Source: Chitinophaga pinensis (GTDB taxonomy: Bacteria; Bacteroidota; Bacteroidia; Chitinophagales; CAIOSU01). From it: 64,000 bases of DNA. Shown in pieces: positions 44,668 to 53,123 of this stretch (positions are counted from its first letter, which is position 1; each line of letters opens with the position of its first letter). The DNA is taken from NCBI GenBank assembly GCA_945901065.1, contig CAMDKI010000001.1:434001-498000 (forward strand). The letters run 5' to 3'. The position numbers and the translations under genes were made by a program. The notes under the pieces were generated by a model that ran no database searches, was not told the origin of the DNA, and saw only the letters and a program-made list of their open reading frames with translations.

Positions 44668-44670
44668 CGC

Positions 44671-45165
44671 TTATTCGCTAGGTGCCTCGCCAATTTCCAT
44701 GCCTTCGGTGTCCAGGTCGCCTTCGCTAATACCGAAATCGGATACAAAGAAGCTCTCGCCGCTGCTGCCTGACAGGCTGCCCTTGGCAGTAACTATTGCT
44801 GGGTAAGTTTTACCTAGGTTTTCTTTATCGGTTACTTTCTCCAACAATATCAATATCGAATACTCGGCAGCATCTTCATTAAAATATACGAGGTGTTTGG
44901 CTGTCCCGGGTATTACACTCTCAATAGTATCCTTTAGTCCATTTATGGCGTTCTCAAACACGCTGCTATGGCCAAGCGTAATTTCGTTCAACTTTTGCCA
45001 GCGGCTGTTGCTCACAAAAAACGAGGCTTGCATTTTAAGGTTGAGCTTAAAAGTAGTAGCAATAGCCACATGCAGGTCGTTAAATGTTTGCGTGCCTTTA
45101 ATTTCAATCTCGCGAACTACATCTTCTAGTTCATCCACATACACGCCAATAGTATAAATGCTCAT
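44671..45165 (-). CDS. pRiA4b ORF-3-like protein
   Basis: 164 residues, acidic. The N-terminal part (VYVDELEDVVREIEIKGTQTFNDLHVAIATTF ... SFFVSNSRWQKLNEITL) has the pattern of the plasmid pRiA4b ORF-3-like family, an alpha/beta domain of unknown function found in many bacteria and in some transposon passengers. The last 40 residues are a glycine/serine/acid-rich tail. No transposase is near, so here it is a chromosomal gene. Sits 3 nt ahead of miaA; the pair is likely cotranscribed from the TAAATTTG box just upstream. Confidence 0.82.
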   Translation of the reverse strand: MSIYTIGVYVDELEDVVREIEIKGTQTFNDLHVAIATTFKLNLKMQASFFVSNSRWQKLNEITLGHSSVFENAINGLKDTIESVIPGTAKHLVYFNEDAAEYSILILLEKVTDKENLGKTYPAIVTAKGSLSGSSGESFFVSDFGISEGDLDTEGMEIGEAPSE

Positions 45166-45187
45166 ACCCTAAAACTTGGTTATAATA

Positions 45188-45195
45188 CAAATTTA
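45188..45195 (-). promoter_or_regulatory. -7 element (TAAATTTG) of the pRiA4b-like gene and miaA
   Basis: Exact TAnnTTTG on the minus strand, 22 bp before the ATG; leader about 16 nt. Confidence 0.5.
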
Positions 45196-45251
45196 CGCAA
45201 TTAGGGGAAAGGAGTAAAAAATAAAATCATCCAAAAAGATAAAATGAAAAA

Positions 45252-46691
45252 TCAAACCAACCCCAACTCTTTGCCCTTATCCAGCATAAAGGCAAAGGCG
45301 GCTTCGCGGTTGTTGGCTATATCGCCATCCATTATGGCATCTTTAATGGCTATTTTTAAAATACCCACTTCGCGGCCAGGGCCAATATTGAAGTGTTCCA
45401 TTATCTCTTCGCCACTAATAGGGGGCTGCCAGTTGCGTACGTGGTCTTTCTCTTCCACCTCTTTCAGCTTTTGGCGCACCAGCTCAAAGTTGCTGAGGTA
45501 GCGCTCCATTTTCTTAGCGTCTTTGGTCGTTATATCAGCTTCGCAAAGTTTCATTAAGCTGTCAATATCGTCACCGGTCTCAAACAATAGGCGACGTATG
45601 GCGCTGTCAGTAATGTTCTCTTTGCTTAGGCTAATGGGGCGAAGGTGCAGCAATACCATCTTTTGCACGAACTTCATCTTATGGTCGAGCGGTAACTTCA
45701 GGCGGCGGAAAATATCAGGCACCATTTTGGCACCTATTGCGTCATGACCATGAAACGTCCAGCCGTGGCCTTCTTCGTATCGTTGGGTGCGGGGTTTGGC
45801 AATGTCGTGCAAAATGGCACCCCAGCGCAGCCAAAGGTCATCGCTGGTGCGGCACAGGTTATCTAGCACCTGTAGGGTGTGGTAAAAGTTGTCTTTGTGG
45901 GCTTTGCCTTTGTGCACCTGCACACCGTGCAGTTTTACCATTTCCGGGAAAAAGTGGTGCAGCAACCCGGTATCGAACAATAGCTTAAAGCCTGTAGAAG
46001 GCATAAAGGTCTCGATGATTTTGTTCAATTCGGTGGTAATGCGCTCTTGGCTGATTATTTTTAGTCGTGGTGCGTTACGCGTAATTGCTTCCAAAATATC
46101 GGCGTCAATCGTAAAATCTAATTGGGTAGCAAAGCGCACGGCACGCATCATGCGCAGCGGGTCGTCGCTAAACGTAATATCAGGGTCAAGTGGTGTGCGA
46201 ATGATGCCTTGCTGTAAATGCTGGATGCCACCAAACGGATCCACCAATTCGCCCAACCCTTCGGGGGTGAGTTTTATGGCCAAGGCGTTGATGGTAAAGT
46301 CGCGGCGGTTTTGGTCGTCTTGCAGGGTACCATCTTCTACTACAGGTTTACGACTGCTGCGGTCGTAGCTTTCTTTGCGGGCACCCACAAACTCTACATC
46401 CATATCCAGTACATTGAACATGGCCGTGCCGAAGTTTTTGAAGAAGTTTACCTTCGGGCTCGATTTGAAATGTTTGGCTGCAGCGTGTGCCAAATCGATG
46501 CCACTGCCTAAGCAAACAAAGTCAATATCTTTGGTGGGGCGGTTTAGCAGCAGGTCGCGCACATAACCGCCTACGGCATACGCCTCAATGCCCAGTTCGG
46601 CGGCGGCCTTTCCCACAGCAACAATAATTTGCTGTTCGGCAGGGCTCACGTAGTTGTGAAAATCGGTATTGAGGGTGCGCAACGTCATCAT
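45252..46691 (-). CDS. tRNA nucleotidyltransferase (CCA-adding type) with HD domain
   Basis: 479 residues from the ATG at 46691. The frame is open four codons further (TTG), but a -7 box overlaps that position. Class II nucleotidyltransferase head with VGGYVRDLLLNRPTKDIDFV, the DRRDFTINALAI-like NRRDFTINALAI and DPLRMMRAVRFA. A C-terminal HD domain (LHDIAKPRT near 255) gives phosphohydrolase activity in related proteins. Adds or repairs the 3' CCA of tRNAs; a poly(A) polymerase role cannot be ruled out by sequence alone. Confidence 0.94.
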   Translation of the reverse strand: MMTLRTLNTDFHNYVSPAEQQIIVAVGKAAAELGIEAYAVGGYVRDLLLNRPTKDIDFVCLGSGIDLAHAAAKHFKSSPKVNFFKNFGTAMFNVLDMDVEFVGARKESYDRSSRKPVVEDGTLQDDQNRRDFTINALAIKLTPEGLGELVDPFGGIQHLQQGIIRTPLDPDITFSDDPLRMMRAVRFATQLDFTIDADILEAITRNAPRLKIISQERITTELNKIIETFMPSTGFKLLFDTGLLHHFFPEMVKLHGVQVHKGKAHKDNFYHTLQVLDNLCRTSDDLWLRWGAILHDIAKPRTQRYEEGHGWTFHGHDAIGAKMVPDIFRRLKLPLDHKMKFVQKMVLLHLRPISLSKENITDSAIRRLLFETGDDIDSLMKLCEADITTKDAKKMERYLSNFELVRQKLKEVEEKDHVRNWQPPISGEEIMEHFNIGPGREVGILKIAIKDAIMDGDIANNREAAFAFMLDKGKELGLV

Positions 46692-46700
46692 TTGGGACGG

Positions 46701-46708
46701 CAAAGTTA
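46701..46708 (-). promoter_or_regulatory. -7 element (TAACTTTG) of the CCA-adding enzyme gene
   Basis: Exact TAnnTTTG on the minus strand ending 9 nt before the ATG at 46691; it decides the start, since a TTG at 46703 would lie inside the box. Confidence 0.6.
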
Positions 46709-46791
46709 ATTATTTTAAGCTCATGGCTAGATATAATGAAGGGAGGGTGTTAAAATTAGTAGGTAGGGTAAAAAATCTAATTGGCTAAAAC

Positions 46792-46826
46792 AAAAAATCC
46801 CCAGACCGAAGGACCAGGGATTTTTT
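46792..46826 (-). terminator. Terminator of the TonB receptor/beta-helix lipoprotein operon
   Basis: Stem of 10 bp (46792-46801 with 46817-46826) with A and T runs at the ends, 28 nt beyond the lipoprotein stop. Confidence 0.75.
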
Positions 46827-46853
46827 GCATTATCGTGATACAGGTATCGTAAT

Positions 46854-48281
46854 TTAATAAACGGTGTTTTGTGGATCCCAGTTGGCCCAACCTTGGGTCC
46901 AATCGGTGGTGCCATCAAAAGCACCTCTATAAGTTACTTGCTGAAAAAAGCTATTGGATAAGTTGCTATTGCTAAAAGATGCACCACTTAGCAGCGGCGA
47001 ACCAGTCAGCGGTTGGAAGTTGGGATTGGTTAAGTTAAAAGCATCGGTAAGCTGCACATCGCTATTGTTGGCCAGCACACTGTTGTTTCTGCTGGCATTG
47101 TTAAACCAAGCAGCAAGGTCATACGAGCTTGACAAGTCAATGGCAAAGTTTTCGGTGCACCCGGCAATAATGGTATTTTCTATTTGAACGCTGCCATTAT
47201 CTAGGTTACCTTCTGTGTTTTTGGCTATGTACAATCCTTCAGGAAAACCAGTTACTACTGAATTGTACAGCTTGAGATTAGATAACCTGCGCAAGTGCAA
47301 ACCAGTGCGGAATTGGGTACTAATAGAGGTTGACCCTGTAAAGTTGGGGCCATACAAACTCACATTGCAAAACACGGGGCTGGTAAAAGGGGTTGCGCTG
47401 CTGCCGGCAGGGTCGTTATCGCTTTCAAAACCATTCGATGCTGAAGCATCGGCGATATTTGGGTCGCGTAGGGACACCAAAAACTGCAAGTTGCCTGAGT
47501 ATCCATTATCGGTGTCAAAATCGTCGTCCCATCCTCTAAAAGCAATCAAATGGCTGGCATTTACATTACCACCAAACCATTCATACGAATCGTCGCCAGA
47601 GTAAGAAACTTGAACGTACTCTATTACGGTTTCGCTCCCTACAGCCGCTAGGGTTAGACCATTGATCTCTTGGTTTGGCTGAAACGGAATACCTGCAAAC
47701 TCAATTCGAACATATTTGATGATACCTGAATTGTCGCTGGCGTTGTTGCCTCCAAATGTGGCATCAGTACCACCTTCTACTATGCCTTCGTTGCCTGGCA
47801 AGTTGGTAGGTGCGTTGCCGCACACAATCACCCCCCCCCAATCGCCATAATCACGGTCGCCAGGTGCTTGGCTAGAGGTAAACACAATCGGTTTAGTTGC
47901 GGTGCCTTCGGCAATAATTTTTGAATTGCGCTCAATTATTAAGGATCCTTTAGTGTTTTTATCGCCCTTTATTACCGTGCCTGGCTCAATGGTAAGCACT
48001 GCACCCGAGCGCACGTATACAAACCCTTTTAGCAGGTATATGCTATCTTCATAAAAACGGAAATCGGCCTCTGTAATACCCTCTACTGTTACCGTATTGC
48101 CGCTTCTAGAAAGGGTAAATGATTGTTTGTTATCCGCGTATTCACAATCGCCGCTGCTGCTTTTAGCATCTGGGTCGTAGTTAAGGGCATTAGGATCAGT
48201 ACATCCCTCTTTGCCACATGCCGAGATAAATAAGGTAGTCACGGCCAAAATACTCCAAAAAAATAACTGTGTTTTTTTCAT
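46854..48281 (-). CDS. Beta-helix lipoprotein cotranscribed with a TonB-dependent receptor
   Basis: 475 residues. Signal peptide and lipobox (LFISAC, Cys about 22). Right after it comes GCTDPNALNYDPDAKSSSG, a cysteine-bounded motif common in secreted Bacteroidota proteins. The rest reads as a right-handed beta-helix: regularly spaced short strands and turns (VLTIEPGTVIKGD, SLIIERNSKIIAEG, GIIKYVRIEFAG, TVIEYVQVSYSGDDSYEWFGG, HLIAFRGWDDDFDTDNG). No catalytic site recognised. Starts 11 nt after the receptor gene, so it is probably the surface lipoprotein partner of that receptor, in the way SusD serves SusC, though it is not SusD-like. Confidence 0.85.
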   Translation of the reverse strand: MKKTQLFFWSILAVTTLFISACGKEGCTDPNALNYDPDAKSSSGDCEYADNKQSFTLSRSGNTVTVEGITEADFRFYEDSIYLLKGFVYVRSGAVLTIEPGTVIKGDKNTKGSLIIERNSKIIAEGTATKPIVFTSSQAPGDRDYGDWGGVIVCGNAPTNLPGNEGIVEGGTDATFGGNNASDNSGIIKYVRIEFAGIPFQPNQEINGLTLAAVGSETVIEYVQVSYSGDDSYEWFGGNVNASHLIAFRGWDDDFDTDNGYSGNLQFLVSLRDPNIADASASNGFESDNDPAGSSATPFTSPVFCNVSLYGPNFTGSTSISTQFRTGLHLRRLSNLKLYNSVVTGFPEGLYIAKNTEGNLDNGSVQIENTIIAGCTENFAIDLSSSYDLAAWFNNASRNNSVLANNSDVQLTDAFNLTNPNFQPLTGSPLLSGASFSNSNLSNSFFQQVTYRGAFDGTTDWTQGWANWDPQNTVY

Positions 48282-48292
48282 TGTGGTGTTTC

Positions 48293-51100
48293 TTAAAATT
48301 TATAAATGAATCCAGCGGTTATATACACGCCTTCACGGTAACTCATGATATCCTCATCAACTCCCGTAATTTTTGCATCACTGTTAGAGTCTTGTATCAA
48401 TTGCATTTTGCTGTTTAGCATATCTTGTATGCCTGCTTTTATTTGCCAGTGCGTGCCGAAGCCTTTGCTCACGGTTAGGTCTAAAACGTTTCGAGGCATT
48501 TCGTAAATATCAGGGTTTATGGCAGTACCCACTGCAAATAGGCGCTTACCAATTACATTGTACAACACGTTAAGCTGCAGCTGTTTTTCGGGCAGTTCGT
48601 AAAATACGCCAAGGTTTATAATAAAAGGCGATTGGCCCATCATGGGTCGGTTTTGCTCTTGCCCCACAGCTTGGGCACCCAGCGCTACAGTGCTGTAAAT
48701 ATATGCTGCGTTGGCTACTACGGTTATATTGCCCGCTTTGCTGTTTGCGCCAAGGTTAAAGGTTTTCCGGGCCTCTAGCTCTATGCCCAAGTTGCGGCTA
48801 AAATCGGCATTGCCGAAAGTGAAATCTTTGGTGCCGCCCGAGCCGCCCCCCGGCACAAAAAACATTTCAATGGGGTTTATAAAGTGCTTGTAAAACAACG
48901 CCGCACTTATCATTTCGCCGTTGCTAGGGTAGTATTCCCACCTTAGGTCGACATTATGAATATCGGGTGTTTTCAAATCCTCGTTGCCATACACGTTCAT
49001 ATTGAACTGGAAATCGTAGAACGAAAACGGCGCCAACTCTCTAAATTCTGGACGGTTAATGGTCCGGTAATAGGCTAGCCTCAATTGCTGCTTTTCGTTT
49101 AAGTTGTAAGTCACATTTAGCGAGGGCAATAAGCTTGCTATTGGGTTGTAAACCAATATAGGTCTATCGGCAAAGGTGCGGCTGGTAAGTTCTTGCACAT
49201 TGTACTCGGTGCGCAGTCCTGGCAAAATGGTCAATTTCGGAGATATCACGAATTTGAAACTCAAGTAGCCCGCTATCAACTGGTTGGTTGCATCGTATCT
49301 GTCGCTTGGGTTGGTTCCTTCGCTTAGTGCAAAGCCAGTGGTGCTGTTTATATTTTCAGCAGCAAAAACATCCTGCAACGGAAGCACTAATAAATCTTGG
49401 TCGAATGCTGAGGTTCTCGTTTTTTTGTATGACATCCACCTAGCAGAAAAGGTGCGCTGTTTGTATTCATAATACACGCCGGCTTTTAAAGTACCCAGCG
49501 GTTTTTCTTTCTTTTTTAGGCTAAAATCATGTTCAAAATCGGCACTAATCATGCCCAATGTTTCGTTAAGATTTGAGAAAAACCTACCAGCATCGAGGGT
49601 TGAGGCTACTGGTGAGATGATAATCGTGTAGGGTACATCGCTCGTACTACCTATGCTTTGGCGGGTTCTTACTCTTCTAAAATCGGGTTGTTTGCCAATT
49701 ACTTTCGAAAAACCGCCTGTCCAGTTAATTTTTGATATGCCATTGGTCAAATCGTGGGTGCCCGCCAACTGGCTATTGAATATGGTGCGGCTATAATACT
49801 GATAAGAAAAGTCGCGTACGTTACTGTTTTCTTCAATATTAACACCTGTGCGCAGCACTGCTTGGTTAGTGCCCAGTTGGTTCAAGAAATTGCGGAACTC
49901 AAGCCGGTGGCCTTTTTTTAACTGAAACGACCAGTTGTGCATCAGGCTGCTTCGTACGGTATTAATGTAGTTTTCGTCGCGGTAATCATATATTTTATCA
50001 CTTTCCTGAAGTTCTTCGTCAAATTGGTTGTAGCTGAAATTGGTTGCTCGGTAAGAACGGTAACTGTTAGAATAATTAATTGCCGTTATGTTACTTGTGC
50101 GCACTTTACCAATCAGGAAGTTTCGCAAAATCTGAAAATTGAAGCGTATATCGGGTATGGCGGTAGATTGATTGGGCGCCCAGTTGTTTGCAAAGTTCTT
50201 GCCTAGGGTGCTCAAATACGCTGCATCGTTTATCGTATTTAAGCTAGCAGGGAAATTATTGGGCAAGTCCCGTTTGCCGGCACCTAGGCCAAACACATCT
50301 CCTGCATAGTTGCCGCCATGGTAGTAGGTATTAAAGGTGCTGCCCGAGCGGTACGACATAGCCAGCCCAATATCAATTCGGTTGCTATCGGCCATGTTAC
50401 GAGTATAAACCTTTACAATGCCACCGGCAAACTCGCCTGGCAGATCTGCTGTAGCTGTTTTATGTATAACTACCCTATCCAAGGCACTACTAGGTATGGC
50501 ATCAAACGAAAATGCTTTTTTATCAACCTCGGCACTTGGGGTAAGAACCCCGTTTAGCAATACATTGTTGTAACGTTCGCTCAAGCCCCTAATCATCACA
50601 AAATTGCTTCCTACAATAGTTACACCTGGCACTCTCTTTAGCACATCGGTAGCGTTTCGGTCCTGAGTTTTCGATATTTGGGAGGCAGATATAGCATTTA
50701 CTATCGCATCGCTCTTTCTTGTTTCTATTATTACCGCGGTTTCGGTATTGGTTATGCGGCTACCTCCTACATCTACAGTGCCCAATAGTTTGGCATCGCT
50801 GGCTAGACTGATATTAAGGGAGGTAAAATTATTTGCGACAATATTAACATTTTGGGTATCACTCACATAGCCAATTATGGCTATTACTATGCTGTGCTTA
50901 CCCGCTGGCAGTTCCAGACTATATGCACCGTCAAAATCGGTAGTAGTGCCAAAGCTAGTGTTGGGTATATATATACTGGCAAATGGTAACTTCTCGCCAT
51001 TGCGCCCATCAGTTACTATGCCCGTTAGCCTGCCCGTTTGGGCTTGGGCATAAAAGCACGATAGGAGCATTGCAAAAAGTAAGTAAATACGTGGCAACAT
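48293..51100 (-). CDS. TonB-dependent outer membrane receptor with CarboxypepD_reg domain
   Basis: About 935 residues from the ATG at 51100 (MLPRIYLLF); the frame is open 14 codons upstream, over the promoter. Signal peptide ends FYAQAQ. A carboxypeptidase-regulatory-like domain (about 25-105, LTGIVTDGRNGEKLPFASIYIP), then the plug (ATDVLKRVPGVTIVGSNFVMIRG, RYNNVLLNGV) and a 22-strand-type barrel ending in the aromatic VYITAGFIYKF. Imports a bound nutrient with TonB energy. No SusD gene is next to it; a beta-helix lipoprotein is. Its position opposite phoX suggests a phosphate compound as cargo. Confidence 0.93.
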   Translation of the reverse strand: MLPRIYLLFAMLLSCFYAQAQTGRLTGIVTDGRNGEKLPFASIYIPNTSFGTTTDFDGAYSLELPAGKHSIVIAIIGYVSDTQNVNIVANNFTSLNISLASDAKLLGTVDVGGSRITNTETAVIIETRKSDAIVNAISASQISKTQDRNATDVLKRVPGVTIVGSNFVMIRGLSERYNNVLLNGVLTPSAEVDKKAFSFDAIPSSALDRVVIHKTATADLPGEFAGGIVKVYTRNMADSNRIDIGLAMSYRSGSTFNTYYHGGNYAGDVFGLGAGKRDLPNNFPASLNTINDAAYLSTLGKNFANNWAPNQSTAIPDIRFNFQILRNFLIGKVRTSNITAINYSNSYRSYRATNFSYNQFDEELQESDKIYDYRDENYINTVRSSLMHNWSFQLKKGHRLEFRNFLNQLGTNQAVLRTGVNIEENSNVRDFSYQYYSRTIFNSQLAGTHDLTNGISKINWTGGFSKVIGKQPDFRRVRTRQSIGSTSDVPYTIIISPVASTLDAGRFFSNLNETLGMISADFEHDFSLKKKEKPLGTLKAGVYYEYKQRTFSARWMSYKKTRTSAFDQDLLVLPLQDVFAAENINSTTGFALSEGTNPSDRYDATNQLIAGYLSFKFVISPKLTILPGLRTEYNVQELTSRTFADRPILVYNPIASLLPSLNVTYNLNEKQQLRLAYYRTINRPEFRELAPFSFYDFQFNMNVYGNEDLKTPDIHNVDLRWEYYPSNGEMISAALFYKHFINPIEMFFVPGGGSGGTKDFTFGNADFSRNLGIELEARKTFNLGANSKAGNITVVANAAYIYSTVALGAQAVGQEQNRPMMGQSPFIINLGVFYELPEKQLQLNVLYNVIGKRLFAVGTAINPDIYEMPRNVLDLTVSKGFGTHWQIKAGIQDMLNSKMQLIQDSNSDAKITGVDEDIMSYREGVYITAGFIYKF

Positions 51101-51117
51101 GAAAAAACTTTGTACTG

Positions 51118-51125
51118 CGAAATTA
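51118..51125 (-). promoter_or_regulatory. -7-like element (TAATTTCG) of the TonB receptor gene
   Basis: Seven of eight bases match TAnnTTTG on the minus strand, ending 17 nt before the ATG. Two direct decamers (51139-51148 GCAATGGTTA and 51149-51158 GCAATGGTTC) lie 13-33 bp upstream, where an activator or repressor could bind. Confidence 0.4.
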
Positions 51126-51159
51126 GCGTTTGGCGGTGGCAATGGTTAGCAATGGTTCG

Positions 51160-51176
51160 TTAACATTTTCTTAATA
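51160..51176. promoter_or_regulatory. Pho-box-like repeat, receptor side (TTAACA-N5-TTAATA)
   Basis: Two hexamers 11 bp apart on the plus strand, one base from perfect repetition. Similar to the pair at 51294-51310 on the phoX side of the same intergenic region. Confidence 0.4.
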
Positions 51177-51293
51177 AATTCAATCGCCAAAAAAGCAACG
51201 GGAGGAATAACCTAAAAGCCCTAAATGATAGTATTATTGCATTACAGGTTTGCCCTTCTATTGTTTATGATGCATAATTATAGTAATTTTCTG

Positions 51294-51310
51294 TTAACAT
51301 TAGTTTAACA
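51294..51310 (+). promoter_or_regulatory. Pho-box-like direct repeat ahead of phoX (TTAACA-N5-TTAACA)
   Basis: Two identical hexamers with an 11-bp period. It ends 20 bp before the -7 element at 51331, in the place of the -33 element, which is missing. PhoP of Bacillus and PhoB of E. coli bind direct repeats with this period at such positions. Confidence 0.5.
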
Positions 51311-51330
51311 AGCAGAAAACTTTTTAAAAC

Positions 51331-51338
51331 TAATTTTG
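51331..51338 (+). promoter_or_regulatory. -7 element (TAATTTTG) of phoX
   Basis: Exact TAnnTTTG, 22 bp ahead of the ATG at 51361; leader about 16 nt. No TTG at -33; a Pho-box-like repeat occupies that zone. Confidence 0.6.
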
Positions 51339-51360
51339 GACAGTATTAAACAACATAACC

Positions 51361-52989
51361 ATGAAGTCTTTACCACTTTCACTACTCTTTACTTTTTTTA
51401 GCGCATTTTCTTTTGCCCAAATTGGAAACTTTACTTCTGTAGAGCCTACATTTCAAGACGAACTGTTGCATATTCCTTCAAGCCATGCTTTTCAAGTTCT
51501 TGCCCAAGAAGGAGATGTATTAACTGATGGTTCATCGATGGGACAATGGAGCGACTTGACCGCCTACGTGCCTATAGATGGCAGTAGCACCCACGGATAC
51601 CTTTGCGTAAACTCGGAGTTTGTTCCAGGTGCTGTATCTATTTTCGAAATTCAATTGAACCCGAATACTAAGCTTTGGGAAGTTTTGAATTCAAAGAACG
51701 CTGATTTTACAGCTTTTAATTGCAACGCTGGCATTGCAGTAGCTGGCACTATTGCCAATTGTTCAGGTGGTGTTACTCCATGGGGTACGGTTGTTACTTC
51801 TGAAGAGTCTGATGAGGTGCCTCAGTTTTTGTGCAATTACCAAGGTTACAAATCTTTTGGCTGGAATGTAGAAATAGATCCACTGACGGGTGATGTTGTG
51901 GACTACGACAATGATGGCAACCCTGATAAAGTTTGGGCCATGGGAAACATGAAGCATGAGAATGTTGCTTTTGCAAATGATAGCCTTACCGTTTACCAAG
52001 GCGAAGACAACTCATCGGCAGGATTTTTATACAAGTTTATCATGGACAATAAAACAGACTTGAGCAGCGGAAAACTTTACGCACTTAAGCTGGCGAGCAA
52101 TTGGATTACTAGCGGCGAGGCTACTTGGATTTTGATACCAAACACAAGCAAATCGGAGCGTAACGATGTTACAGCTGCGACCAATAGTCTTGGGGCAACA
52201 AAGTTTGACCGTGTTGAAGACATAGAGATTGGTCCTGATGGTAAAATTTATTTTACTTCTACCGGCCAGAATATTGTGTTTAGGTTTAATGATGTGGATA
52301 ATGCCACCGCAAACGGTTTCGAGATTTTTATTGATAACGTTAACGTACCAATTCAAACTGAATCAGGAACTTTTCAGGCATTATTTGCTGCTCCAGATAA
52401 CTTGGCTTTCGATAATCAAGGCAATCTTTGGATAAATCAAGATGGCGGAGAGAACTATTTTTGGATGGTTGAGCCTACTCACACGGTTGCAAATCCTAAA
52501 GTGCATGTGTTTGCAAACACCCCCAACGGTTGCGAAAGCACTGGAACCCATTTCACGCCTGATGGCAAATATATGTTCATCAGCATTCAGCACCCAGAGG
52601 CTACTAATGTTGCGTGGCAAAACGATGTTGCCGACCGTAGCGTAGTTTTCGATAAATCAGCGACAATGGTAATTGCGCTGAACGAAGACCTTGGTGATAC
52701 CACCACCGGTATTGCTGGCCCGATGGAAGATACTGGTATGTTTAATACTTTGGTGGTTTATCCTAACCCTGTTGCTGAAGTGTTCAATATTTCGCTAAAT
52801 TCTGCCATCTACGATTATGTAGATATTATCATTTATGATGCTACCGGCAAGCAAGTAAAAACAACCAAACTTTTTGTAAACCTTGGCCGCAACGAGTTGC
52901 AGATTGACGCAAGCCAGCTATCGGTTGGGCAATATGTTTTAACACTGCGCCATCGCAAAGGGCACATTACTACTACTTTCCAAAAGTAA
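51361..52989 (+). CDS. PhoX-family alkaline phosphatase with T9SS type A tail
   Basis: 542 residues. Signal peptide ends FSFAQ. PhoX (DUF839) marks: C134-SGGVTPWGTVVTSEE with E148/E149, H199-E200 in MKHENVAF, RVEDIEIGPDG (E286), PDNLAFDNQGNLWINQD, and GCESTGTHFTPDGKYMFISIQHP. PhoX enzymes are calcium/iron-dependent monoesterases that free phosphate from organic esters when phosphate is scarce. The last 80 residues (VVYPNPVAEVFNISL ... GQYVLTL) are a type A T9SS sorting domain, so export is by T9SS and not by Tat as for many PhoX. A hairpin terminator follows. Confidence 0.9.
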   Translation: MKSLPLSLLFTFFSAFSFAQIGNFTSVEPTFQDELLHIPSSHAFQVLAQEGDVLTDGSSMGQWSDLTAYVPIDGSSTHGYLCVNSEFVPGAVSIFEIQLNPNTKLWEVLNSKNADFTAFNCNAGIAVAGTIANCSGGVTPWGTVVTSEESDEVPQFLCNYQGYKSFGWNVEIDPLTGDVVDYDNDGNPDKVWAMGNMKHENVAFANDSLTVYQGEDNSSAGFLYKFIMDNKTDLSSGKLYALKLASNWITSGEATWILIPNTSKSERNDVTAATNSLGATKFDRVEDIEIGPDGKIYFTSTGQNIVFRFNDVDNATANGFEIFIDNVNVPIQTESGTFQALFAAPDNLAFDNQGNLWINQDGGENYFWMVEPTHTVANPKVHVFANTPNGCESTGTHFTPDGKYMFISIQHPEATNVAWQNDVADRSVVFDKSATMVIALNEDLGDTTTGIAGPMEDTGMFNTLVVYPNPVAEVFNISLNSAIYDYVDIIIYDATGKQVKTTKLFVNLGRNELQIDASQLSVGQYVLTLRHRKGHITTTFQK

Positions 52990-53016
52990 TTGGTATAATT
53001 CTAACTCTTGTTATCT

Positions 53017-53055
53017 AAAACCCCGCTCCTTATTAGGAGTGGGGTTTTCTTTTTT
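53017..53055 (+). terminator. Terminator of phoX
   Basis: 14-bp stem (53017-53030 with 53035-53048, one G-T pair), 4-nt loop, then CTTTTTT. Lies 27 nt after the phoX stop. Confidence 0.88.
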
Positions 53056-53123
53056 GCAATAGATGGGTTATCGTGGCGTTTTGTTATCTCATTATCCATT
53101 ATTTTAGCAAGTAACTACTGCAT

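Noticed and set aside
44671-45165. Mobile element remnant, because pRiA4b ORF-3-like proteins occur in transposons
   Set aside because: No transposase, inverted ends or target duplication; the gene is in an operon with miaA.
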